Part shown: positions 49,540 to 57,523 of the stretch, in pieces
Layout: every line of letters begins with the position of its first letter
Position numbering within the stretch: position 1 is the first letter of the stretch
Source of the DNA: Selenomonadaceae bacterium
Lineage (GTDB): Bacteria > Bacillota > Negativicutes > Selenomonadales > Selenomonadaceae
NCBI GenBank assembly: GCA_017518105.1
Contig: JAFWWC010000042.1
Location: 1 to 64,000 of the forward strand
DNA: 64,000 bases
Direction of reading: 5' to 3'
Notes under the pieces: model-generated
The model's input: only the letters and a program-made list of their open reading frames with translations
Databases searched by the model: none
Told to the model about the DNA's origin: nothing
Program-made: the position numbers and the translations under genes

Positions 49540-51210
49540 ATGATGATGACGGGTGCAAGAGCAATCGTCGAATGCTTGCGCGAACGGGGTGTCGATATAA
49601 TCTTCGGCTATCCGGGCGGAATGATCCTGCCGATGTACGACGCCTTAGTTGAGGAAAAGGAGATTAAACAAATCCTCGTGACGCACGAACAGAACGCGGC
49701 ACATGCGGCGGACGGTTATGCGCGGGCAACGGGCAAAGTCGGAGTGTGCATGGCGACTTCAGGACCCGGCGCAACAAATTTAGTTACGGGGATAGCTACG
49801 GCGTTTATGGATTCAATCCCGCTCGTGGCGATAACCGGACAAGTCGACACCGCGCTTTTAGGTCGCGACGCCTTTCAAGAGACTGACATACTCGATATAA
49901 CAATGCCAGTAACCAAGCACAATTTCAAAGTCAAGGAGCCGCGACTGTTAATCCCGACGATTCGGCAGGCGTTCGATATTGCAATGAGCGGTCGACGCGG
50001 TCCGGTACTCGTCGACGTGCCGCGGGATATTTTCTTCGCCGAGGTCGACTATCGCCCGCAAGAAGTCAAAGAGAAGACGCCTAGCAAACCCGACGCGGAC
50101 TTTATCATTTGTGCGGCGGAGGCGGCTGACGAAATCGCAAAGGCTGAACGTCCCGCAGTTATCGTGGGCGGCGGAGCAGTCTCGGCGGGCGCGTCCAAAG
50201 AGATTATCGCCTTCATTGAGAAATTTAACTTGCCCGTCGTCAATACGCTAATGGGTATCGGAGCAGTACCGCGCAGTCATCCGCAGAACTTAGGCTTTGC
50301 GGGTATGCACGGCAAGAAAGCGGCTAATCATGCAATCGCGGCGGCGGATTTGGTTATCGCGATTGGAAGTCGATTCGGCGACAGGCAAACGGGCAACGTC
50401 GCCAAGTACACGCAGGCGAAGAAGTTTATCCACATTGACATTGACCCCGCAGAGATTGACAAGAACATTGAGGGCAGTCTCGGCTTAGCGGGCAACATGC
50501 AAGTTATCTTAAAGCTTCTCATGCGTCACGAGTCAAACAAAGCCCGCGTTCGTTGGTGGCAACAGATTGAGTCTTGGCAGGAGGAATACGACTACGATTA
50601 TCAGGTTGACCGCCTAACTGTTCCTTGGGCAATGAATCAGATTGCTAAGAAGACGGCGGGAAAAAATTTTGCATACGCGACGGACGTCGGGCAACATCAA
50701 ATGTGGGCGGCGTTGCATTTGCACGTTGAGGAGCCTAGGACGTGGTTGACCTCCGGAGGCTTAGGGACGATGGGATTCGGACTGCCGGCGGCGATGGGTG
50801 CTCAGCTTGCTTACGGCGATAAGCGGCGAGTAATTTGCGTTACGGGCGACGGCGGCATCAAGATGACGGGCAACGAGTATTACACGATTGCTCGGCTCAA
50901 GCTCCCGATAATTTCCCTTATCGTCAACAACACGAGCCTCGGCATGATTCGGCAACTGCAAAAGGTTTTTTACAAGGAACGCTACATTGCTTGCGAGCTG
51001 GATTATCCGATGGACTACGTGGCTTATGCTCAAAGCTTCGGCATAAAGGCGGAGGCGGTCTCTACGCAGGAAGAGTTTGCTCACGCATTAGTTGAGGCTC
51101 TCGAAGACAAAGACAATCCCCGCGTAATAGTGCTAAACGTCTGGCGCAGTTTCGTTGAGCCGATGACTAAGGCAGGCGCGAATGTTAATGAGTTTGTAGA
51201 GTTTAAATGA
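49540..51210 (+). CDS. ilvB: Acetolactate synthase large subunit-like TPP enzyme
   Basis: 556 aa. FGYPGGMILPMYDAL and the catalytic Glu in VTHEQNAAHAADGYARATGKVGVC mark the acetolactate synthase family; the TPP motif is VTGDGGIKMTGNEYYTIARLKLPIISLIVNNTSLGM. It joins two pyruvates (or pyruvate and 2-ketobutyrate). The segment GMIRQLQKVFY has Leu where anabolic enzymes have Trp (RQWQ), a residue known from E. coli AHAS II to favour 2-ketobutyrate. Pyruvate may therefore be preferred, or this is a paralogue. The ilvN gene is 36 kb away. ATG choice among three consecutive codons is uncertain. Confidence 0.85.
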   Translation: MMMTGARAIVECLRERGVDIIFGYPGGMILPMYDALVEEKEIKQILVTHEQNAAHAADGYARATGKVGVCMATSGPGATNLVTGIATAFMDSIPLVAITGQVDTALLGRDAFQETDILDITMPVTKHNFKVKEPRLLIPTIRQAFDIAMSGRRGPVLVDVPRDIFFAEVDYRPQEVKEKTPSKPDADFIICAAEAADEIAKAERPAVIVGGGAVSAGASKEIIAFIEKFNLPVVNTLMGIGAVPRSHPQNLGFAGMHGKKAANHAIAAADLVIAIGSRFGDRQTGNVAKYTQAKKFIHIDIDPAEIDKNIEGSLGLAGNMQVILKLLMRHESNKARVRWWQQIESWQEEYDYDYQVDRLTVPWAMNQIAKKTAGKNFAYATDVGQHQMWAALHLHVEEPRTWLTSGGLGTMGFGLPAAMGAQLAYGDKRRVICVTGDGGIKMTGNEYYTIARLKLPIISLIVNNTSLGMIRQLQKVFYKERYIACELDYPMDYVAYAQSFGIKAEAVSTQEEFAHALVEALEDKDNPRVIVLNVWRSFVEPMTKAGANVNEFVEFK

Positions 51211-51220
51211 GGTGTTTGGC

Positions 51221-52147
51221 ATGAAGAAGTTTTTAGCCGTGATGATGTTCGCGCTGATGATTGCGACTCAAGCGCGGGCGGCGGAATTTGAAATGGTCGA
51301 GTACTCCGCGCAAGTCAAGTTACAATGGCTGGCGGCGGCTGGCATCCCTGAGGCGCAGAAGTTCCTTAAGCTAATCGACCGACCAGTATTTTTCAACGCG
51401 GACAACTTGCAAGACTTCGAGCGACTGGAACTGACGAACAGCCTTTATCAGGAACTGAACATGCAGGCGGCAATGGAATTCGTCCGCGAGAACAATTACA
51501 AGAACGTCATGGACTTGGCGTGTAGTCTTTCGCCGCGTGCGATGATTCTCGGCGAGGAGGGGCGCAAGGTTGCAGTCGGCGAGTTGCAAACGGTTTGTCT
51601 TATCGGCGACTGGTGCCTTGAGGAATTCGGTAGCAAGAAGGCTGTAAAGAATGTCTGGTACGATGCGTATTGGCTCCAGGATAAAGCCGGCATGATGGCG
51701 AGTGCCGACAGTCTCAAGGGCGAAGTCTGTATTATCGAACAGGGTGTTATGATTTATCTTGCCGATGACGTTCGCGCCCAAATGTACGAGAACCTTCGCG
51801 ACGTTCTGAAGAAGCACGGCGGCTGTTTGATAACTTCTGACTTCACGCAGAAAAAATATTTCACGGACACGGCGGCGGCTCTCTTCGGCGAACAAAATGC
51901 CCCGACGCTTTACAACGAGACTAAGGCAATGTATGAAAAAGTTTTCGGCGACAAGATTGCTGACGACCTGCAAGACGAGCAAGAGGCAATGGAGTTCTTA
52001 AAGACGCACGGGCTAACGGCTAGGAAGGTTCCGCTCTTCAGCAAGCCACCGACACTTCACATAAGCGGCAAACTCACACCCGTGCAACTGCAAGCCGTCA
52101 ATGAGCTCACGAGGAAAGAATATCTTTGGGTCATCACCGCGCTTTGA
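51221..52147 (+). CDS. Exported protein resembling a class I methyltransferase
   Basis: 308 aa; GAGGTG selects this ATG. A clear Sec signal MKKFLAVMMFALMIATQARA-AEF with an ARA cleavage site. The mature part resembles leucine-carboxyl-methyltransferase-like folds: YKNVMDLACSLSPRAMIL looks like motif I, and VMIYLADDVRAQMYENLRDVLKKHGGCLITSDFTQKKYF like the motif IV-V region. SAM would not be expected outside the cytoplasm, so it may have lost catalysis or acquired another role. It lies 10 bp after the ilvB-like gene. Assignment is tentative. Confidence 0.5.
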   Translation: MKKFLAVMMFALMIATQARAAEFEMVEYSAQVKLQWLAAAGIPEAQKFLKLIDRPVFFNADNLQDFERLELTNSLYQELNMQAAMEFVRENNYKNVMDLACSLSPRAMILGEEGRKVAVGELQTVCLIGDWCLEEFGSKKAVKNVWYDAYWLQDKAGMMASADSLKGEVCIIEQGVMIYLADDVRAQMYENLRDVLKKHGGCLITSDFTQKKYFTDTAAALFGEQNAPTLYNETKAMYEKVFGDKIADDLQDEQEAMEFLKTHGLTARKVPLFSKPPTLHISGKLTPVQLQAVNELTRKEYLWVITAL

Positions 52148-52167
52148 TAAAAATATTTTCTGGGACG

Positions 52168-52196
52168 TTGACGTTGCAACGTTCTGAAAGTATAAT
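52168..52196 (+). promoter_or_regulatory. Sigma-A promoter of the sucrose operon
   Basis: TTGACG and TATAAT with a 17-base spacer, 54 bases before the PTS start. Near-consensus. Confidence 0.82.
52171..52182. promoter_or_regulatory. Candidate operator inside the sucrose promoter
   Basis: Perfect 12-bp palindrome ACGTTGCAACGT spanning the end of the -35 and the first half of the spacer, a position suited to repression by a LacI-type sucrose regulator. The regulator gene is not in the window. Confidence 0.55.
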
Positions 52197-52249
52197 CTAG
52201 GCGGTTTTTTTAATAAAATTTTTAAGGTATTTAGGAGGGTGTGGTTTAT

Positions 52250-54178
52250 ATGGCAAAGGACATCCGAATAAGTTGTCCGCTAAACGGTAAACTCGTGCCG
52301 TTGAACTCAATCAACGACCCCGTTTTCGCAAGCGGCGCAATGGGACGCGGTATAGCCGTTCAGGAACCCAAGGGACAAGTTCTCGCACCGTTCGACGGCG
52401 AGATAACTGTTTTCTTCCCGACGGGTCACGCTATCGGTCTCAAATCGGATGACGGTATCGAACTGCTGATTCACGTCGGCATGGATACCGTTAAGATGAA
52501 CGGCGAAGGCTTCACGCCAAAAAAAGAAGCCGGCGACAAGATTAAAAAGGGCGATATACTGCTCGAATTCAGCCCCGACGCAATCAAGAAGGCTGGCTAC
52601 GAGACAACAACGCCCGTTGTCGTCACCAATCACGCGGACTTCGGCGACATCACCATTGAGCTTGACGGGCAATCAATCACTGCCAAAGCTCCCGCCGAAG
52701 AAGCAGCCGCTGCCGGACCCGTTGACGATGACGATGTCATTAAGCAGTTTGCGGGATTGCCTGATGCGGAACGCGTTGCAAAGTCGATTATGCACTACGT
52801 CGGCGGTCCCGACAACGTCCGCACGGCTGAACACTGCGCCACGCGTCTGCGCCTAATCGTCAATGACAAGTCCAAGATTCAAGAGAAAAAGATTGAGAAC
52901 ATCGAAGGCGTCAAAGGTCAGTTCTTCGCGGCTCAGCAGTATCAGATTATCTGCGGCACAGGCTTTGTCGACAAAGTCACCGAAGAATTTATCAAGCTTA
53001 AACCGTCCTTGGCTGGCGGCGGCGGAAAGGAAGCCGCTTATGCCGAGATGAGCCTTATGCAGAAGATCTCTCGTACCTTGGGCGACGTTTTCGTTCCGAT
53101 TATCCCCGTCCTCGTTGCAACAGGTCTTTTCATGGGTGCTCGTGGTGCTATCCTTTCACTCGGTAGCGAATGGGATCCCAACTTCTTGCTGATGACTCAG
53201 GTTTTGACTGATACGGCGTTTGCATTTTTGCCGGCTCTAGTCTGCTGGTCGACGATGAATAAATTCGGCGGCACAGCTGTTATTGGTATCGTCTTAGGTC
53301 TTATGCTCGTCTTCCCTGGCTTGCCGAATGCGTATGTAGTCGGTGGCGCGGCGGCAGAAATCGCCGAAAAAGGTTTAACGTGGGTTGAAGCGTCTGCCTT
53401 GCCCGAATACGCTGGCAAAACTCCTATCCCGCTCGACCTCGGCTTTGTGACTATCCCGCTCGTCGGCTATCAAGGTTCAGTTCTTCCTGCACTCGTTTTA
53501 GGTATCTTCGCAGCTAAGTTCCAGCAGTTCTTAAAGACTTTTATCCCCGATATGATTGACCTTATTGTTACTCCGTTCCTTACCTTGACAGTCTCGATGG
53601 CTCTGGGCTTCTTGGTTGTTGGTCCTATCATGCACGGCTTGGAGTCTTTGGTCTTCGGTGCGGTTCAACAATTCTTGACGATTCCGATTATCGGCGGTCT
53701 GATTATCGGCGGCTTGCAACAGGTCATCGTTATCTTCGGTGTCCACCACGTCTTCAGCGCGTTGGAAATCTATCTGCTCTCAACGCAAGGTTCCGACCCC
53801 TTCAACGCGATTATCACTTGCGCGACGATTGCTCAAGGTGGTGCGGCATTGGCAGTTTCGCTCAAAACTCAAGACCCGCGCAAACGTGCCCTTTATATTT
53901 CCTCGACGGTTCCGGCGTTCTTGGGCATCACTGAACCGGCTATCTTCGGTATCAACCTGCGCTTGATGAAACCCTTCATGTTCGGTTGCGTAGGCGGTGC
54001 GGCTGGCGGTGCAGTCTCTAGCTTCCTCGGTCTTGCCGGTACTGGTATGGGTATCACGGTTCTGCCCGGTATGCTCCTTTACATGAACGGTCAAATCGTC
54101 CAATACATCATCGTCAACTTAATCGCGTTTGCAGTCGGTTTTGCTCTGACTTACGTATTGTTCAAACACGACGAATAA
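52250..54178 (+). CDS. PTS glucose/sucrose-family transporter, fused IIA-IIB-IIC
   Basis: 642 aa; GGAGGG before this ATG. IIA domain (1-150) with phospho-His in ELLIHVGMDTVKMNGEGF; IIB (about 165-245) with phospho-Cys in RTAEHCATRLRLIV; IIC from about 260 (RTLGDVFVPIIPVLVATGLFMGARGAI, with the substrate-site segment FLGITEPAIFGINLR). The IIA-first order is unusual for Scr transporters, where IIA is often C-terminal or separate. With the GH32 enzyme downstream, sucrose is the likely substrate. Codons shift toward GGT/ATC/CGT, as in highly expressed genes. Confidence 0.9.
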   Translation: MAKDIRISCPLNGKLVPLNSINDPVFASGAMGRGIAVQEPKGQVLAPFDGEITVFFPTGHAIGLKSDDGIELLIHVGMDTVKMNGEGFTPKKEAGDKIKKGDILLEFSPDAIKKAGYETTTPVVVTNHADFGDITIELDGQSITAKAPAEEAAAAGPVDDDDVIKQFAGLPDAERVAKSIMHYVGGPDNVRTAEHCATRLRLIVNDKSKIQEKKIENIEGVKGQFFAAQQYQIICGTGFVDKVTEEFIKLKPSLAGGGGKEAAYAEMSLMQKISRTLGDVFVPIIPVLVATGLFMGARGAILSLGSEWDPNFLLMTQVLTDTAFAFLPALVCWSTMNKFGGTAVIGIVLGLMLVFPGLPNAYVVGGAAAEIAEKGLTWVEASALPEYAGKTPIPLDLGFVTIPLVGYQGSVLPALVLGIFAAKFQQFLKTFIPDMIDLIVTPFLTLTVSMALGFLVVGPIMHGLESLVFGAVQQFLTIPIIGGLIIGGLQQVIVIFGVHHVFSALEIYLLSTQGSDPFNAIITCATIAQGGAALAVSLKTQDPRKRALYISSTVPAFLGITEPAIFGINLRLMKPFMFGCVGGAAGGAVSSFLGLAGTGMGITVLPGMLLYMNGQIVQYIIVNLIAFAVGFALTYVLFKHDE

Positions 54179-54210
54179 TTTCTGTCATGCGCCTCTGATT
54201 TAGAAAGGTT

Positions 54211-54256
54211 GCCGCGCTCGTTTGGTTAAGATAATTCATGCGGGCGCGGCTCTTTT
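54211..54256 (+). terminator. Terminator/attenuator inside the sucrose operon
   Basis: Ten-base-pair stem GCCGCGCTCG with CGGGCGCGGC, 20-base loop, then TCTTTTT. It lies between the PTS gene and the small coiled-coil gene and would lower downstream expression. Confidence 0.7.
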
Positions 54257-54281
54257 TAAATAAATTGAGGAGGGGTTTATT

Positions 54282-54542
54282 ATGACTGAACAAGAACGAA
54301 TTAATTCGGAAGTACAAATGAAATTGGCTCTACAGGACGCGAAGTTTAATGCTTTCGTTCAAGAAATGCGTGACTTTAAAACTGAAATGCGCGACCGCGA
54401 TAATCAACGAGTAGAAGACATGCGCGAAATTCGAGCAAGCATTGCCGATATGGGTAAACACGTTCGCAATCTGTCAATTACTTCAATGGCGGCTATCGGT
54501 GCAATGGTCGTCACGGTTATTATCTCATTGTTAAAAGGTTAG
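54282..54542 (+). CDS. Small coiled-coil protein with C-terminal membrane helix
   Basis: 86 aa; GAGGAGGG precedes the ATG, and the gene lies 11 bp before the hydrolase. Residues 1-62 form a charged helix (RINSEVQMKLALQDAKFNAF, then EMRDRDNQRVEDMREIRASI); residues 66-84 form a membrane helix (ITSMAAIGAMVVTVIISLL). The layout resembles XhlA-type or other small tail-anchored proteins. Function unknown; its place between transporter and hydrolase is unusual. Confidence 0.65.
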   Translation: MTEQERINSEVQMKLALQDAKFNAFVQEMRDFKTEMRDRDNQRVEDMREIRASIADMGKHVRNLSITSMAAIGAMVVTVIISLLKG

Positions 54543-54553
54543 GAGGAATTTTT

Positions 54554-56110
54554 ATGGCAAAGAAGTCTGGCGAAAACTTGGAAGAAATCAAGAAGAGATT
54601 TAACAAGGCAGAAGTCGACGCTCGCGCTCGTGAAGCAGTGCTTAAAGGCGGTCGTTGGCATAACATTTTCCACGTCGACGCTCCGTATTCTCTGATTAGC
54701 GACCCGAACGGCTTGTGCTGTTGCGACGGCACGTATCACATCTTCTGCCAATGGAACCCCACGCCGATTAATCAGCAATGGCACAAGAATAAATCTTGGA
54801 TGCACACCGCCACCAAAGATTTTGTCAACTACACCATGCCTGAACTTTCCCTCTGGCCGGGCGACGAGTATGACAAGGACGGTTGCCATAGCGGTTGCGG
54901 TTTCGTCGAAGATGGCAAGGTTCGCGTCTTCTACACCTGCAATGCTCGCGATGAGGAATATCGCCGCACAGTCGCGCAACGTTTTGGCACACTGCAGGAA
55001 GATGGCTCCGTTGTTAAGGAAGAAATTCAAGTTTACGGCAACCCCGAAGGCTACACCGCCCATTTCAGAGACCCGAATTTTTTCTATCGCAATGGCGTCC
55101 GCTACTTCGCAATGGCGTCTCAGCGCATGAGCGACTATCCCGCTAAAAGCTCGCGCCCGACTAATGGTTGCGTTATCATCTACAAAGAAAAACCCGAAGG
55201 CGGTTGGGAATGCCTCGGCGAAGTCAAAACCGATTACTACGACTTCGGCTATATGTGGGAATGCCCGAACCTCATGCAGTTCGAGGATATGGACGTTTTG
55301 ATTGTCTGCCCGCAAGGCGTCAAGCATGAAGAACTTAAATATCAGAATCACTGCTTAGCTGGCTACTTTATTGGGCACTTCAGCGTTGATAGCCTCGATA
55401 TGATTCACGGCAAGTTCCACGAACTCGACAAGGGCTTTGATTTCTATTCCCCGCAGGTCATTGCTAATGCTAGCCGCCATATTCTGATTGGCTGGATTGG
55501 TATGCCCGACCTCACCGACACTGTCGAATCCGCAAAGGACGGTTGGCTTTATACTTTGACTATGCCGCGTGAACTTACAATTCATCAAGGCAAGGTTCGT
55601 TCTCAGCCCGTCGAAGAGATGAAGGCTCTGCGCAAGGAACGCACTGATATTGACGTTTCCAATACGCAGAATCTTTATAACCAACTCCCTAAAGGCTCTG
55701 AATCTGAACTCGACATAACCTTTGGCGCGGCTCGTAAGGTTGAAGTCTCCGTTAATTGGGGCGATGAAAAATTTGTCATCCAATACGACCGCAATACCCA
55801 AATCATCACCCTCGACCGCAATGGCATGAAGCTCGGCGGCAAAGGTATTCGCCCGTTCAATGACGGCAAGAACACCGACGTTGATATAGGCGTTCGCAAG
55901 TTTAAGCTCTTCGCGAATCAAAATCTTAACTTCCGCCTGTTTGTCGATAACTCCGCGATTGAACTTTTCTTGCAGGACGGCGAGGAAGCTTGTAGCCTCC
56001 TTATCTATCCGGAAGAAGACGTTGCCCCCGTGCTCAAGATTAATGCTGATAAACCGATTCAAAGGGTCTCTGGCAAGGTTTGGGCACTCGGTTCGCTCCA
56101 CTACGAATAA
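54554..56110 (+). CDS. scrB: Sucrose-6-phosphate hydrolase (GH32)
   Basis: 518 aa; AGGAGG before the ATG. GH32 motifs: nucleophile Asp in YSLISDPNGLCCCDGTYHIFCQWNP, transition-state Asp in AHFRDPNFFYR, and acid/base Glu in MWECPNLMQF. A C-terminal beta-sandwich includes NFRLFVDNSAIELFLQDGEEACSLLIYP. It hydrolyses the sucrose-6-phosphate made by the PTS to glucose-6-phosphate and fructose. No signal peptide, as expected for an intracellular enzyme. Confidence 0.93.
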   Translation: MAKKSGENLEEIKKRFNKAEVDARAREAVLKGGRWHNIFHVDAPYSLISDPNGLCCCDGTYHIFCQWNPTPINQQWHKNKSWMHTATKDFVNYTMPELSLWPGDEYDKDGCHSGCGFVEDGKVRVFYTCNARDEEYRRTVAQRFGTLQEDGSVVKEEIQVYGNPEGYTAHFRDPNFFYRNGVRYFAMASQRMSDYPAKSSRPTNGCVIIYKEKPEGGWECLGEVKTDYYDFGYMWECPNLMQFEDMDVLIVCPQGVKHEELKYQNHCLAGYFIGHFSVDSLDMIHGKFHELDKGFDFYSPQVIANASRHILIGWIGMPDLTDTVESAKDGWLYTLTMPRELTIHQGKVRSQPVEEMKALRKERTDIDVSNTQNLYNQLPKGSESELDITFGAARKVEVSVNWGDEKFVIQYDRNTQIITLDRNGMKLGGKGIRPFNDGKNTDVDIGVRKFKLFANQNLNFRLFVDNSAIELFLQDGEEACSLLIYPEEDVAPVLKINADKPIQRVSGKVWALGSLHYE

Positions 56111-56134
56111 GCACAAACGGTTTATAAATCTTTT

Positions 56135-56159
56135 GCCCGTCAACTCGGCGGGCTTTTTT
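56135..56159 (+). terminator. Terminator of the sucrose operon
   Basis: GCCCG with CGGGC, 9-base loop, then six T. It ends just 14 bases before the mnmE start codon. Confidence 0.85.
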
Positions 56160-56173
56160 CATGAGGTGATACT

Positions 56174-57523
56174 GTGGAAGATACGATAAGCGCGATTACT
56201 ACTGCAGCAGGGGCGGCGGGCGTCGGGATTATTCGATTGAGCGGCGAAGATTCGATTGCCATTGCTGAAAAAATTTTTGATAGACCCCTTGCCGAGGATA
56301 GGAAAGTTATTTTCGGGCACGTAAAAAATTTTTCGGGCGAAATCGTTGACGAGGCGATTGCTCTGGTCATGCGTGCGCCGAAATCTTACACAAGGGAAAA
56401 CGTCGTTGAGTTGCAATGCCACGGCGGAAGCGTCGTCCTGCGTGAAGTCTTACGGCTGACATTCGAGGCGGGCGCACGTCCTGCCGAACGCGGCGAATTC
56501 ACTAAGCGAGCCTTCCTGAACGGACGCATTGACTTGACGCAAGCACAAGCCGTCCTTGACGTGATTCAGGCTAAGACCGCCGCCGCGTTGACCGTTGCAC
56601 AAAATCAATTAGCCGGCAAGACTTCAAAGACGATTCACCAGATAAGGCAGGCAATTTTAAATTCCGCCGCACATATCGAGGCAACGATTGACTTCCCAGA
56701 AGACGACCTAGACGACGTGACTTTAGCTGAAGTCGATAAGAACATTTCCGCACAGATTGCTAAGCTTGAGGAGCTACTTAGGAATCAGACGGCAGGAAGG
56801 ATTCTTCGCGAGGGCTTGGAGACCGCGATAATCGGCAAGCCTAACGTCGGCAAGTCTAGCCTGCTGAACTTCTTCGCTAAGGCTGAACGGGCAATCGTCA
56901 CGGACATACCCGGCACGACCCGCGACAGCATTGAGGAGTTCGTCAACGTCGGCGGCATTCCGCTTAAGATAATCGACACGGCGGGCATAAGGCGTTCGGG
57001 CGACGCGGTGGAACGGATTGGTATTGCCCGCGCCCGCGACTGTGCTAAGCGTGCGGAATTGATTCTTGCCTTGTTCGATAGCTCGCGACCACTAGACGAC
57101 GAGGACGAAGAAATTTTTAGCCTCCTGCACGACCGCGACGCTTTGATTTTGCTGACTAAGATTGACCTGCCGCAAGTCACGACCGCCGAGCTTTTGGCAA
57201 AAAAAATCCCCGCCGCAAAAGTGATTGAGTTGTCACTTAAGAACGGCGAGGGTTGCGATAAACTTTTGTCCGCGATAACCGAACACGTCGGCGCGATTGA
57301 TTTTGAGATGAGCTTTGTCCGCGACGAGCGGGAAGCCGACCTCCTCCGCCGAGCCGTCAAGCATTTGCACGAGGCGCAGGAGACCATTCAAGCGGGCGTC
57401 GGGATTGACTTCGTGTCGATTGACCTGCGCGGGGCTTTGGAGTGTCTTAGCGAGCTGACCGGCGAGGCTGTCGGCGAGGACGTCCTTAACGAAATTTTTT
57501 CCAAGTTCTGTATTGGCAAGTGA
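56174..57523 (+). CDS. mnmE: tRNA modification GTPase MnmE (TrmE)
   Basis: 449 aa; GTG start after GAGGTGA. N-terminal folate-binding domain (DTISAITTAAGAAGVGIIRLSGEDSIAIAEKIF), helical domain with the G domain inserted: GKPNVGKSSLLNFFAKAERAIVTDIPGTTRDSIEE (G1-G2), DTAGIRRSGDAVERIGIARA (G3), LLTKIDLP (G4). C-terminal CIGK supplies the conserved Cys. With MnmG it installs carboxymethylaminomethyl at U34. mnmG is not adjacent. It abuts the RTX gene head-to-head at the stops (TGATTA) with no room for a terminator. Confidence 0.96.
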   Translation: MEDTISAITTAAGAAGVGIIRLSGEDSIAIAEKIFDRPLAEDRKVIFGHVKNFSGEIVDEAIALVMRAPKSYTRENVVELQCHGGSVVLREVLRLTFEAGARPAERGEFTKRAFLNGRIDLTQAQAVLDVIQAKTAAALTVAQNQLAGKTSKTIHQIRQAILNSAAHIEATIDFPEDDLDDVTLAEVDKNISAQIAKLEELLRNQTAGRILREGLETAIIGKPNVGKSSLLNFFAKAERAIVTDIPGTTRDSIEEFVNVGGIPLKIIDTAGIRRSGDAVERIGIARARDCAKRAELILALFDSSRPLDDEDEEIFSLLHDRDALILLTKIDLPQVTTAELLAKKIPAAKVIELSLKNGEGCDKLLSAITEHVGAIDFEMSFVRDEREADLLRRAVKHLHEAQETIQAGVGIDFVSIDLRGALECLSELTGEAVGEDVLNEIFSKFCIGK

